Shown here: piece by piece, positions 37,432 to 46,883 of the stretch
Layout of the letters: each line of letters starts with the position of its first letter
Position numbering within the stretch: position 1 is the first letter of the stretch
Assembly (NCBI GenBank): GCA_028874905.1
Contig: JAPPGZ010000092.1
Coordinates: 111,452-175,451 of the forward strand
Length of the DNA stretch: 64,000 nucleotides
Reading direction: 5' to 3'
Source: Gemmatimonadota bacterium
GTDB taxonomy: Bacteria; Gemmatimonadota; Gemmatimonadetes; Longimicrobiales; Gaopeijiaceae
The notes under the pieces: generated by a model
Databases searched by the model: none
What the model was told of the DNA's origin: nothing
The model's input: the letters and a program-made list of their open reading frames with translations, nothing else
Position numbers and translations under genes: made by a program

Positions 37432-38657
37432 GCACGCAGGCCGTCCTCACCGACGATCTCTTCGCGCCCGAGGTGATTGCCGACCCGTACACCTATTTCG
37501 GCGCGCTCCGGGAGATTGAGCCGGTGCACCGGAACGACCGCTTCGGCCTCTGGCTGGTGACCGGATACGAGGAACTGGTGTGGATCCTGCGCCACCACGA
37601 ACTCTTTTCGTCGGCGGTGATCAGACATGTCGAGGCGCCGCCGTATCCGCCGGTCGACGCGGCCGACCTGCCCCTCTTCGACGAGATCCGCGATTTCCGC
37701 GCGAACCAGCTGGTGGAGCAGGACCGGCCGGAGCACCTGCATCAGCGCGGTGTCGTCCACGGATACTTCACGCCCAAGGCGATGGAGCGGTGGCGCCCGT
37801 TCGTGCGCTCTGCGGTCGCCGAGCTCCTCGATGGCGTGCACGCGAAGGGGTCGATGGACGTGCTCACGGAGCTCGCCGCGCCGCTTCCGGTTCGCATCAT
37901 CGCGGAGATGATGGGGGTTCCCTACGAGGACCGCGACCGCCTTCGGGCGATGGCCGACGGAATCCTGTACATCAATCGCGGCGAGCCTTATCGTCTCCGC
38001 CCGCTCGCCCGCGCCGTGAGGGGAATCGTTGACTATGCGTCGCCGCTGGTGCGGGAACGGATCGTGGACCCGGGGACGGATTTCATTTCAGTGCTCGCAG
38101 AGGGTGAGAACCGGGGCGTATTCGACAGGCGGCAAGTGCTGGTGAACACGGGTCTCCTGCTCTTCGCGGGCCACGAGACGACGATGAACCTGATCTGCAA
38201 CGGGCTGTTGGCCTTCATCCGCAATCCCGAGCAGTGGGAGCGGCTACGGGCCGACCCGAAGGGAATGGCGCGTTTGGCCACCGAGGAATGCCTGCGCTAC
38301 GACCCGCCGGTCAAGTCGACTCAGCGGATCGCCGCCGAAGACGTCGAGATCGCCGGGCGGACCATCCGGAAGGGCGAGTCGCTACGCTGGATCATGGCGG
38401 CGGCGAACCGCGATCCCGCGGTCTTCAGCGATCCGGACACTTTCGATATCGGGCGGCAGCCGAACCCGCATCTGTCGTTCGGGTCGGGAATCCACTACTG
38501 CCTCGGCGCCACGCTGGCGCGGGTCGAGGGACAGGAGGTGTTCCGCGGCCTCGCGGAGCGATTCTCCCGCTTCGAACTGGCCACGGACCGGATCGAGTAC
38601 CAGCCCAGCCTGCAGTTCCGGTCGGTCAAGTCGCTGCCCGTGAGGTGGCCGGCATGA
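37428..38657 (+). CDS. Cytochrome P450; TTG start overlapping upstream stop
   Basis: I-helix LLFAGHETTMN; ExxR EECLRYDPP; heme loop LSFGSGIHYCLG. Confidence 0.92.
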   Translation: MSTQAVLTDDLFAPEVIADPYTYFGALREIEPVHRNDRFGLWLVTGYEELVWILRHHELFSSAVIRHVEAPPYPPVDAADLPLFDEIRDFRANQLVEQDRPEHLHQRGVVHGYFTPKAMERWRPFVRSAVAELLDGVHAKGSMDVLTELAAPLPVRIIAEMMGVPYEDRDRLRAMADGILYINRGEPYRLRPLARAVRGIVDYASPLVRERIVDPGTDFISVLAEGENRGVFDRRQVLVNTGLLLFAGHETTMNLICNGLLAFIRNPEQWERLRADPKGMARLATEECLRYDPPVKSTQRIAAEDVEIAGRTIRKGESLRWIMAAANRDPAVFSDPDTFDIGRQPNPHLSFGSGIHYCLGATLARVEGQEVFRGLAERFSRFELATDRIEYQPSLQFRSVKSLPVRWPA

Positions 38658-38899
38658 CGAAGCCACCACGGCGCGTACCGGCAGCGCTGGACATCTACGT
38701 CGACCATGACCGCTGCGTTGGCAATGCCATGTGTCTGACGCTGGCGCCGGGTGTGTTCGCTCACAACGCGCGGCGCCAGAGCGAGGTCGTGGACCCTGAA
38801 GGCGACGCGATCGCGGACATTATCGTGGCGGCGGAAAACTGCCCGACTGCGGCCATCCTGCTGAGCGACGCGGCGACGGGCGAGCCGTACGAGGTGTAG
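38654..38899 (+). CDS. Ferredoxin, probable [3Fe-4S] type
   Basis: DHDRCVGNAMCLTLAPGVF...AAENCPTAAI; ATGA overlap with P450. Confidence 0.88.
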   Translation: MTKPPRRVPAALDIYVDHDRCVGNAMCLTLAPGVFAHNARRQSEVVDPEGDAIADIIVAAENCPTAAILLSDAATGEPYEV

Positions 38900-38931
38900 C
38901 AGCGCATGGACAGGATTCCCCCGGCAGACTG

Positions 38932-39735
38932 ATGGCAGCCATGACGGTTCTGGACTTCGCGCGCCGCAAGAAGGCGGGAGAGCCGATCGTCATGATCACC
39001 GCGTACGATGCATTGTTCGCCTCGATGGTGGACGCGGCCGGGGTCGATGCCATCCTGGTGGGCGATTCGCTCGTGTCGGTGCTCTGCGGCGAAGAGACGA
39101 CCCTGTCGGCGACCGTCGACCAGATGATCTACCACGGCCGCATCGTCCGCCGGGGTGCGTCGCGAGCGCTGGTTGTGGTCGACATGCCCTATCTCAGCTA
39201 CCAGGTGTCGCCCGTGGACGCGGTCCGGAACGGGGGACGCATCCTGAAGGAGACGGGCGCCGGCGCGGTGAAAGTGGAGGGTGGGGCCGAGATCGCCCCC
39301 GCGGTGGAAGCGCTCGTGAACGCCGGGGTTCCGGTGATGGGACACCTCGGCTTTACGCCCCAGTCGGTGCACGCGCTGGGCGGACCCCGGGTCCAGGGAC
39401 GGGGCGAAGGCGCGCTCGAGAAGCTGTTGCGCGACGCCAGGGCACTCGAGAACGCGGGCGTCTTCGCGATCGTCCTGGAACTCATGCCGGCGTTGATCGC
39501 GCAACGGCTGACGGCCGGTCTCGCGGCACCCACGATCGGCATCGGGGCCGGTCCGCGCTGCGACGGACAGGTGCTCGTGCTGCACGACATGCTCGGTCTG
39601 AACGAGGGGTTCGCCCCCCGCTTCCTGAAGCGCTACGCCGAGTTGGGCGCGGAGGTGGAGGGCGCGGTCAAGCGCTACGCGGAAGAGGTGCGCACGGGCA
39701 GGTTTCCCGGGCCCGAACACGTATACAAGGTGTGA
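38932..39735 (+). CDS. panB: 3-methyl-2-oxobutanoate hydroxymethyltransferase
   Basis: MTVLDFARRKKAGEPIVMITAYDALFASMVDAAGVDAILVGDSL; VPVMGHLGFTPQSVHALGG. Confidence 0.95.
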   Translation: MAAMTVLDFARRKKAGEPIVMITAYDALFASMVDAAGVDAILVGDSLVSVLCGEETTLSATVDQMIYHGRIVRRGASRALVVVDMPYLSYQVSPVDAVRNGGRILKETGAGAVKVEGGAEIAPAVEALVNAGVPVMGHLGFTPQSVHALGGPRVQGRGEGALEKLLRDARALENAGVFAIVLELMPALIAQRLTAGLAAPTIGIGAGPRCDGQVLVLHDMLGLNEGFAPRFLKRYAELGAEVEGAVKRYAEEVRTGRFPGPEHVYKV

Positions 39736-39787
39736 CGCCCGGTCGCCCAGGCCCGGTCCCCCGCGCCCGGCCGCGCCTCCCTGGTCC

Positions 39788-40837
39788 CTACTTCCTCGTT
39801 GCGATACGCTCTTCGGCCATCCAGTCGGCGGCCGCCGCCGTGCTCGTCCCCAACTCCTCGGCCAGCTTGATCACCTGGAGCGTCTGGTCGTAGATCTGCG
39901 TCACCTTGGAGTAGATCGTGAAATCCTCGGTGGGCCGCTCGAAGACTTCCTCCTGACAACGGATCAGGCCGCCGGAGTTGACGAGGTAGTCGGGCCCGTA
40001 GGTGATTCCGCGCGTCGTGAGCGCGTCCGCGTGACGAGCTTCGGCCAGCACGTTGTTGGCGCCCCCCGCCACCGCCGGACAGCGAAGGCGGGGCACCGTG
40101 TCATCGTTGATCACGCCACCGATCGAGTTGGGTGAGAACACGTCGCACTCCACGTCGTAGATGTCGTTCGTGGACACGACTTCGGCCCCCATTTCACTTG
40201 CGGCCCTGACCACCACCGGTTCGTAGATGTCGGCAACGGTGAGCTTCGCACCGGCCTCGTGGCAGAAGCGCGCCACGGAGAAGCCGACGTTGCCCAGCCC
40301 CTGGATCGCGATGTGACGCCCGGCGAGCGAGTCGTTGCCCGTTGTGGCCTTCAACACCGCCCTGATTCCGCAACTGACACCGTACGCGGTCGTGCGCGAG
40401 GGGTCGCCCGCGCCTCCCGCGGACTCGTTCACGCACGCCACGTGTTTCGTTGCGCCGCGAATGACGGCCATATCATGCGAGTTGGTTCCAATGTCCTGGC
40501 CGGCGATGTACTCCCCGCCCATCGTCTCGATGAAACGGCCCAGTGCACGCAGCAACGCGGGGTTCTTCGAGGTGCGTGCATCCCCGATCACCACCGACTT
40601 CCCGCCGCCCAGGTCGACGCCGCTGATGGCCGCCTTGTAGGTCATGCCGCGCGACAGGCGCAGCACGTCGTGCAGTGCTTCTTCTTCCGTGCGGTAGGGC
40701 AGCATCCGCACGCCGCCGAGCGCGGGGCCCAGGGTCGTGTCGTGAATCGCGATGATCGCCCGCAGTCCCGACTCGTTGTCGTTGCAGAAAACCACCTTCT
40801 CGTAATCGTATTCGGAAAGACGCTCGAACACATGCAT
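39788..40837 (-). CDS. Leucine/Glu/Phe/Val dehydrogenase
   Basis: GPALGGVRMLPYRTEEEALHDVLRLSRGMTYKAAISGVDLGGGKSVVIGD; IQGLGNVG. Confidence 0.92.
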   Translation of the reverse strand: MHVFERLSEYDYEKVVFCNDNESGLRAIIAIHDTTLGPALGGVRMLPYRTEEEALHDVLRLSRGMTYKAAISGVDLGGGKSVVIGDARTSKNPALLRALGRFIETMGGEYIAGQDIGTNSHDMAVIRGATKHVACVNESAGGAGDPSRTTAYGVSCGIRAVLKATTGNDSLAGRHIAIQGLGNVGFSVARFCHEAGAKLTVADIYEPVVVRAASEMGAEVVSTNDIYDVECDVFSPNSIGGVINDDTVPRLRCPAVAGGANNVLAEARHADALTTRGITYGPDYLVNSGGLIRCQEEVFERPTEDFTIYSKVTQIYDQTLQVIKLAEELGTSTAAAADWMAEERIATRK

Positions 40838-40973
40838 CGGACGGGTGAGCTCCAGTTCTTCAGATCGGTCTTGGAGGAACCTCGCCGCACCGGTCCCTTG
40901 CCGGGCGGCGACACCTCGGGATGGAAAACAGCCCACTAAAATAAGCCCATCGGAGCCTTCGTGCCGTCCCCTG

Positions 40974-41043
40974 GGAGTCCGTGGATAAAGCCGCCCGGAT
41001 GCATCGCCGTTCGAATGCCGGGGGGATTTTGTCCACGGGCTCC
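40974..41043. terminator. Long-arm hairpin GGAGTCCGTGGA / TCCACGGGCTCC between TPR and leucine dehydrogenase genes
   Basis: 12-bp arms with one G.U-type pair, 46-nt loop; terminator or leader element. Confidence 0.5.
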
Positions 41044-42023
41044 TAACGCCGCGCGATCTCCGCTTCCGCCGCGATGTAGCCGAAGCCCGCCCAGCCGGAG
41101 CCGTCCAGAATGCGCCGGAACATCTCCTCGGCCTGCTCGGGGCGCCCGTTGTAGAGGTGCCACGCCGCGACCCCGTACGCGATCGCCACGCCGGCGGGAT
41201 TGTCTTCCTCCGGGTTCCACAACTCGTCGGCCGAGATCTCTCCCTTGTACATCAGGAGGAGACTGTGGTAGCTCGTGTTCTCGATCACGTCCATGTCGGC
41301 CGTGATTCGCTCCAGGACGGTCGCGGCCTCCTCGTCGCGGCCCATGCGGCGCAGCGCCATGTACCACCAGTGCGAGATCGCGACGAGCTGGTCGGGGTTC
41401 GTGGTCACCGCAAAGTAGTCTTCGTACGACTGCAACGCGGTTTCGAAGTCGCCGTTCAGGTAGTGGGCCAGGGCAAGGTGGTAATGGATGTTCGACTGCA
41501 GGGTGCTCGTGGGGATCCCGCGCTCGTTCGGCTGGCCGTCCGGTTCCACCTCGTCCGGCTCCCCAGCGACGAGCCCGGCGGCGTGAGACAGGTCCTCAAT
41601 GGCGCGGTCGAACTCGCGCACGCTGATCCAGCGATGCCCGCGGTGGCGATACATGCGCGCGTCGCCGGGATGTTTCTGGATCCCTTCCGAGAACACGTCG
41701 ATCGCGTCCCGGTATCGGCCCGTGTAGCCGATTCGCCGGCCCAGCCAGATGATCGCCTCGGCGTCGTCGGGGGTGGACTCGTAGTCGGCGCGGGCCGCGG
41801 CTTCGTCCGCCGCCTGGCGGGCCGCTACCTCGGGTGGCGCCTGCGGAGGGTAGAGCGGCTCGCCCAGCAGCGAGATGGCCTCCGCGCCTTCGGGCAGCGC
41901 CGCGACCACGGCATCGGGAGCGTCGGCGGGTGGGACGTCGCCCGAACCGCTGTCGGACGGGCCGCACGCGGCGGACCAGGGAGCGATGGACAATGCGGCG
42001 GCGGCTAGAAGGGTGCGGCACAT
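41043..42023 (-). CDS. TPR-repeat lipoprotein
   Basis: Lipobox-like leader MCRTLLAAAALSIAPWSAAC; TPR units (YTGRYRDAIDVFSEGIQKHPGDARMYRHRGHRWIS). Confidence 0.8.
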   Translation of the reverse strand: MCRTLLAAAALSIAPWSAACGPSDSGSGDVPPADAPDAVVAALPEGAEAISLLGEPLYPPQAPPEVAARQAADEAAARADYESTPDDAEAIIWLGRRIGYTGRYRDAIDVFSEGIQKHPGDARMYRHRGHRWISVREFDRAIEDLSHAAGLVAGEPDEVEPDGQPNERGIPTSTLQSNIHYHLALAHYLNGDFETALQSYEDYFAVTTNPDQLVAISHWWYMALRRMGRDEEAATVLERITADMDVIENTSYHSLLLMYKGEISADELWNPEEDNPAGVAIAYGVAAWHLYNGRPEQAEEMFRRILDGSGWAGFGYIAAEAEIARR

Positions 42024-42207
42024 AGGGGTGTCCCGATCGGTCAGGGGAGGTGATGCGTCGGGGGACAAGGTTGGGTCGCGGCCCGGCCGGGTCAAACCGC
42101 CGGAGCCGCCACAGAACGGGGCCGCCACTGTTTTGCGTAGCGCGTATGGGCCGGATAGACTTTGCCGTGGCCCACCGAATTGGCCCCAACGGAAAGAAGC
42201 GTACCGC

Positions 42208-43773
42208 ATGTCGATCGCAAAGCTGTCCGGAACCTCGCGGCTGGCGGGGGCTCTCACCCTGGCGGGCGCCGCCGCCATGGGCCTCACCGCCACGGCCCTC
42301 GCACCGCAACCGCTCGCCGCGCAGACGGAAGCCGGGGCCGGCGTAACCGCACCCGCCGCCAACCGCGACGTCACCTTCAACCGCGACATTGCGCCGATCC
42401 TGCAGCGCGCCTGCGTGCGCTGTCACCGCGACAACGGCGTGGCCCCGATGTCGCTCGTCGCCTACGACGAGGTGAAGGACTACGCGAGCCGGATCGCGCG
42501 TCGCACGCAGATCCGTGACCGCGCCGGTGCAATGCCGCCGTGGTACGTCGAGAAGGACATCGGCATCCAGCATTTCAAGGACGACATGTCGCTGGAAGAC
42601 CGCGAGATCGCCGCGCTGGAGCAGTGGTGGCGCGCCGGAATGCCCGAGGGGGACCCGGCGGACCTGCCGCCCCCGCTCGAGTTCAACGACGACGTGGTGT
42701 GGGTCGCGGGCGAACCCGACCTGATCGTCCGCCTCCCCGAGGTGCTGGTCAAGGGCGACGTCCCCGACTGGTGGGGCGACATCGAACCGATCCCGACGGG
42801 CCTCACCGAAGACCGCTACGTCAAGTCGGTCGAGATCCGCGAGGTCAACGACGTCGGCCGCAACCCCGACGGCGGACACGAGGGCCGCCACACCGTCGGC
42901 GGCCGGTTCGTGGTGCACCACATGATCTGGAGCACGCGCGTGCCCGCCGAGGAAGCGGGCGACGGCCCGAGAAGCACGAGCTGGCCCGTCCACGAAGTGG
43001 GCCGCGAGCCCGACATCTTCGACGAGGACGCAGGGCGCCTCCTGCGAGCCGGCTCCTCCGTCGTTTCCAACTCGCTGCACCTGCACTCCAATGGCCGCGA
43101 CACCCGCGCCCACCTCGAGATCGGCTTCCGCTTCCACCCGCCGGACTACCAGCCCAAATACCGCCGCGCCTTCTTCGGCCTGGGCAACGGCAGCGACATC
43201 GACATCCGCGCCGGCGAGGCGGGCCAGGAACTGCACGCCTACCAGGTCCTCAACCAGCACACCAAGATCGTCACCTTCGAGCCCCACCTGCACGCACCCG
43301 GCATGCGCATGTGCCTCGAGGCGATCTGGGGCTTCAACGTCGAGACGATCAACTGTGTCGGCTACGACCACAACTGGGTGCGCGGCTACACCTACGCCCA
43401 GGACCACCAGCCCCTGCTGCCCAGGGGGACGGTCCTGCACATCATCGGATACATGGACACCTCGGAAGCGAACCGCAACGTGCCCGACACCCGCAACTGG
43501 CAGGGGTCGGGCAACCGCTCCGTTGCCAACATGTTCATCGACCTCGGTATGCGCGTTGCCCTCACCGACGAGCAGTTCGTCGAGGAGATGGCGCTCCGCC
43601 GCGAGCGTCTCGCACTCGGTCCCAACGACCATGTGATCGGGTGTCCGCTCTGCATGGTGATCCCCGAGAACGGGAATCCCCGCTACTACGCCGGGGATGG
43701 TGGTGGGGCCGGAGGCCAGAGCGGCCAGGCCGGCAATTCGACGGGCGCGAACCGTGGTCGCGGGAATCGGTAG
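42208..43773 (+). CDS. c-type heme protein with Cu type II monooxygenase-like C-terminal region (paralogue of 24522-25913)
   Basis: VTFNRDIAPILQRACVRCHRDNGVAPMSL; EPHLHAPGMRM; YDHNW. Confidence 0.8.
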   Translation: MSIAKLSGTSRLAGALTLAGAAAMGLTATALAPQPLAAQTEAGAGVTAPAANRDVTFNRDIAPILQRACVRCHRDNGVAPMSLVAYDEVKDYASRIARRTQIRDRAGAMPPWYVEKDIGIQHFKDDMSLEDREIAALEQWWRAGMPEGDPADLPPPLEFNDDVVWVAGEPDLIVRLPEVLVKGDVPDWWGDIEPIPTGLTEDRYVKSVEIREVNDVGRNPDGGHEGRHTVGGRFVVHHMIWSTRVPAEEAGDGPRSTSWPVHEVGREPDIFDEDAGRLLRAGSSVVSNSLHLHSNGRDTRAHLEIGFRFHPPDYQPKYRRAFFGLGNGSDIDIRAGEAGQELHAYQVLNQHTKIVTFEPHLHAPGMRMCLEAIWGFNVETINCVGYDHNWVRGYTYAQDHQPLLPRGTVLHIIGYMDTSEANRNVPDTRNWQGSGNRSVANMFIDLGMRVALTDEQFVEEMALRRERLALGPNDHVIGCPLCMVIPENGNPRYYAGDGGGAGGQSGQAGNSTGANRGRGNR

Positions 43774-43777
43774 CGGG

Positions 43778-44872
43778 GTGGGAGGAAGGTTCGCGGTAGC
43801 CGCGCTGCCCGGAGTGCGGTGCCTGGGCGCGATTGGGGCGCTGCGTCGGGCGGCCCCTGCGACCGCTCGGCTCGCGATCCCGCTGCTGGTCGCCCTCGCG
43901 ATCCCCCCCGAAGCCGCCGCCCAGACCTATCAGCGCGGCCAGAACGTGGCGCCTGCGTTCGAGGGCTGGGAGCGCAACGAGGACGGCTCGTTCAGCTTCC
44001 TGTTCGGCTACATGAACCGGAACTGGCTCGAGGAAGTCGACGTGCCGGTCGGCGAACACAACGCGTTTTCGCCCGGCCCCGCGGACCGCGGGCAGCCCAC
44101 GCACTTCCTCCCGCGCCGCAACCGCTTCGTGTTCAAGGTCCGCGTTCCCGCCGATTGGGGCGACCGGGAACTCGTGTGGACGCTCACGAGCAACGGCGTC
44201 ACCGAGCGCGCCTACGCGACGCTTCGGCCCGACTACGTCGTGGACAATGTCGTGATCATGTCCGAGACGGGCGCGCTGGGCGCGGGATCGAGCAATGCCC
44301 GGATGCGGGCGAACGAGCCCCCGACGATCACGCTCGAAGGACCCGTCGCGCGCCAGGCCACCGTAGGCGTCCCGCTCGGCATCACGGTGCTGGTGGAAGA
44401 CGATGGCCTGCTGAGATCGCGCCGCCGACCTCCGGGCCCGCCACCCGAGACCGCCGCAGACTCCGCGCGCGCCGACTCGATCTGGAACGCGCCGCCCACC
44501 TTCAGCCGCAGACAGCTTACGCCCCCGTCCCGGATCACGGTGCAGAAGGCCAACGGTTTGTTCATGTCGTGGTTTCTGTACCGCGGCGAAGGAGCGGGAG
44601 ACGAGACCGGGGACGGCGGGAGTTCTGCGACCGGTGAGAGCCGCGTGACCTTCGATCCGCCTCAGATCAAGGTGTGGGAGGACACGCGCGCCGGGGCCAA
44701 CTCACCCTGGGCGCCGCTGTGGGTGCCGCCCGAACTGCCCGAAGGCGGGCTGTGGACCGTGAACGTGACCTTCGACCGCCCGGGGACCTACCTGCTGCGC
44801 GGGCGCGCGGACGACGGCGGGCTGTTCGCCGACGTGGAGGTCACGGTCACCGTGAGGCCGGTGGCGAGTTAG
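43778..44872 (+). CDS. Secreted protein of unknown function ('APAFEGWERNEDG' family), paralogue of 23629-24522; GTG start assumed
   Basis: VAPAFEGWERNEDGSFSFLFGYMN...QPTHF...LVWTLTSNG. Confidence 0.75.
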   Translation: MGGRFAVAALPGVRCLGAIGALRRAAPATARLAIPLLVALAIPPEAAAQTYQRGQNVAPAFEGWERNEDGSFSFLFGYMNRNWLEEVDVPVGEHNAFSPGPADRGQPTHFLPRRNRFVFKVRVPADWGDRELVWTLTSNGVTERAYATLRPDYVVDNVVIMSETGALGAGSSNARMRANEPPTITLEGPVARQATVGVPLGITVLVEDDGLLRSRRRPPGPPPETAADSARADSIWNAPPTFSRRQLTPPSRITVQKANGLFMSWFLYRGEGAGDETGDGGSSATGESRVTFDPPQIKVWEDTRAGANSPWAPLWVPPELPEGGLWTVNVTFDRPGTYLLRGRADDGGLFADVEVTVTVRPVAS

Positions 44873-44883
44873 GGCGACGAGCG

Positions 44884-46875
44884 CTACAGCCGATATCGCT
44901 CCTGCAGCACCGCCACCGACGCCAGCATCAGCAGGAGCGAGTCCAGGGAGGGACGGTCCTCGGTCGGGAGCGTGGGCACTTGGTCCAGCAGTTGCTCGAC
45001 CGACGCGTGATCCAGGAACGGCACCGCGCGCATGGCGTCGCCGCGCAGGGTGTCCTGGAGGAAGTCGTGGAGCGGGCCGTCCGTGCCGACCGCCGATGGT
45101 CCCATGAACGGACGCTTTACGCGGTCGTAGACGGGGCCCGGGATGTACGGGCGCATGGCCTCGCGCAGCAGGTGCTTTTCGCGGGGATGGCGGGCGAGGA
45201 GGGAGACGGGGAGGCTGTTCGTGTATTCGAAGAGGTGGTGGTCGAGGAAGGGAAGCCGCACCTCGACGCCGTGTGCCATGTCGAGCCGGTCGGCGGCAAG
45301 GTGGTAGTTGACGAAGAGCGAGTGCAGCCAGAGGTACAGCAGTCGCCGGGCGGGCTCGCGCCGTGACAGGTCGGCGGTCCGCCGGCAGCGGCGGTAGTAG
45401 GCGCGGTAGAGGTCGTACCCGGCGAAGCCGTCCAGGAAGTCGCGGGAGCACACCGCGTGGAGCCGGCCGAGTCCGCGCGCGAGGCGGGTGAAAAGCGAGG
45501 GGGCGGCCGGAAGCAGGAGAGCGAGGCGCGCGAGCCAGGGTGAGGCGGCCGCGAGACCGCGGTTGTGGCGCGAGGGGGAGCGCAGAAGGGCTGACAGGAT
45601 TTGCGGCAGACGGGTCAGGGTGCGGCGTACGCCGCCCGCGGCGGAAGTGGGGGCCGCTCCCGCGCCGGTGCCGCCTCCCGCATCCGCGCCCCGGCCGGCC
45701 CCCGCCGCCGCGCGCAAGAACTCGTAGCCGAAGAAGGCCTCGTCGGCGCCCTCGCCGGCGAGCACCGACTTGTAGCCGGCGTCGCGCACGCCACGGCTGA
45801 GCAGGTACCTGGCGGCTCCGTGCGTGTTGTATTGGATCGTCTCGGCGTGGAACACCGCGTCGGCGAAGTGGTCGGCCAGATCGGAGTCCGCTGCGGTCAC
45901 GACCGTGTGGTGTGCGCCGGCTGCCGCAGCCGCTTCGCGCGCGCCCTGGCTTTCGTCGTAGTCGCGGCGCTCGAACCCGACGGTGAAGGCGGCGACCGGG
46001 TCGTCGACACATGACGCGGCCACGCCGAGCACCGCGGACGAGTCCAGCCCGCCGCTCAGCAGACACCCCACGGGCACGGCGGCGACCATGCGGAGCGCGA
46101 CCGACTCCTCGGTGAGCTCGCGCACACGCTCGATCGCGTCGCCCACCGTGGGGCCGGGCGACCGCCTGCGGCCGAGGGCGGTGCCCTGAGAGCGGTGCGA
46201 CGGGGTGGGGAGGTCCCAGTAGCGTTCGAGGCGAACGCCGGATCGGTCGGCGTGCAGCACGTAGCCCGGCGGCACCTGCGAGATGCCCGCGAATAGCGAG
46301 ATCCTCTCGTCGGGGCAAGCGTGAAGCGCGTGGTAGACGCCCCGCGGGTCCCACGAAGCCGCGATGCCGGCGGCAAAAAGAGCCTTTGCCTCGGACGCGA
46401 GGTAGAGGCGGCCTTCCTTCTCGGCGTAAAAGAGGGGCTTCAGGCCGAACCGGTCGCGCGCCGCGAAGAGGGCGCCGCTCTCTTCATCCCAGACAACCAT
46501 TGCAAACTGCCCGCGCAGGTGCGGCAGGCACGCGGGGCCGAGGTCCTCGTACAGGTGGAGCGCGATCTCGCTGTCCGACCGCGTGCGGAAGCGGTGACCC
46601 TTTGCTTCGAGGGCCGTCCGGATGCGCCTGTAGTCGTAGAACTGGCCGTTGACGACGATGTGGAGGCGCCCGTCCTCGCTGGCGATCGGCTGGTGTCCCT
46701 CCGGGTCGGTGATCGCGAGGAGGTTGTGACCCAGCCCGGCGCGTCCGGAGGGCGAGACCCAGATCCTCTGTCCGTCGGGGCCGCGGTGACGCAGCGCGTC
46801 CGTGGAGCGGCGCAGGGCGTGCTCGGGGACCGGGCGACCGGGGTCGGGCGACAGAATCGCGGCGATTCCACACAT
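44884..46875 (-). CDS. asnB: Asparagine synthase (glutamine-hydrolysing)
   Basis: MCGIAAILSPD N-terminal nucleophile; GLDSSAVLGVAA PP-loop; RLPFLDHHLFEY. Confidence 0.92.
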   Translation of the reverse strand: MCGIAAILSPDPGRPVPEHALRRSTDALRHRGPDGQRIWVSPSGRAGLGHNLLAITDPEGHQPIASEDGRLHIVVNGQFYDYRRIRTALEAKGHRFRTRSDSEIALHLYEDLGPACLPHLRGQFAMVVWDEESGALFAARDRFGLKPLFYAEKEGRLYLASEAKALFAAGIAASWDPRGVYHALHACPDERISLFAGISQVPPGYVLHADRSGVRLERYWDLPTPSHRSQGTALGRRRSPGPTVGDAIERVRELTEESVALRMVAAVPVGCLLSGGLDSSAVLGVAASCVDDPVAAFTVGFERRDYDESQGAREAAAAAGAHHTVVTAADSDLADHFADAVFHAETIQYNTHGAARYLLSRGVRDAGYKSVLAGEGADEAFFGYEFLRAAAGAGRGADAGGGTGAGAAPTSAAGGVRRTLTRLPQILSALLRSPSRHNRGLAAASPWLARLALLLPAAPSLFTRLARGLGRLHAVCSRDFLDGFAGYDLYRAYYRRCRRTADLSRREPARRLLYLWLHSLFVNYHLAADRLDMAHGVEVRLPFLDHHLFEYTNSLPVSLLARHPREKHLLREAMRPYIPGPVYDRVKRPFMGPSAVGTDGPLHDFLQDTLRGDAMRAVPFLDHASVEQLLDQVPTLPTEDRPSLDSLLLMLASVAVLQERYRL

Positions 46876-46883
46876 CGGGCGGC

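Noticed and set aside
41596-43632. 678-aa minus-strand ORF
   Set aside because: Antisense to the heme/monooxygenase-like gene; Arg/Val/His-rich shadow.
44884-46875. Lasso-peptide cyclase cluster
   Set aside because: The protein has an intact MCGI glutaminase domain typical of AsnB, and there is no B1/B2 protease or precursor peptide nearby.
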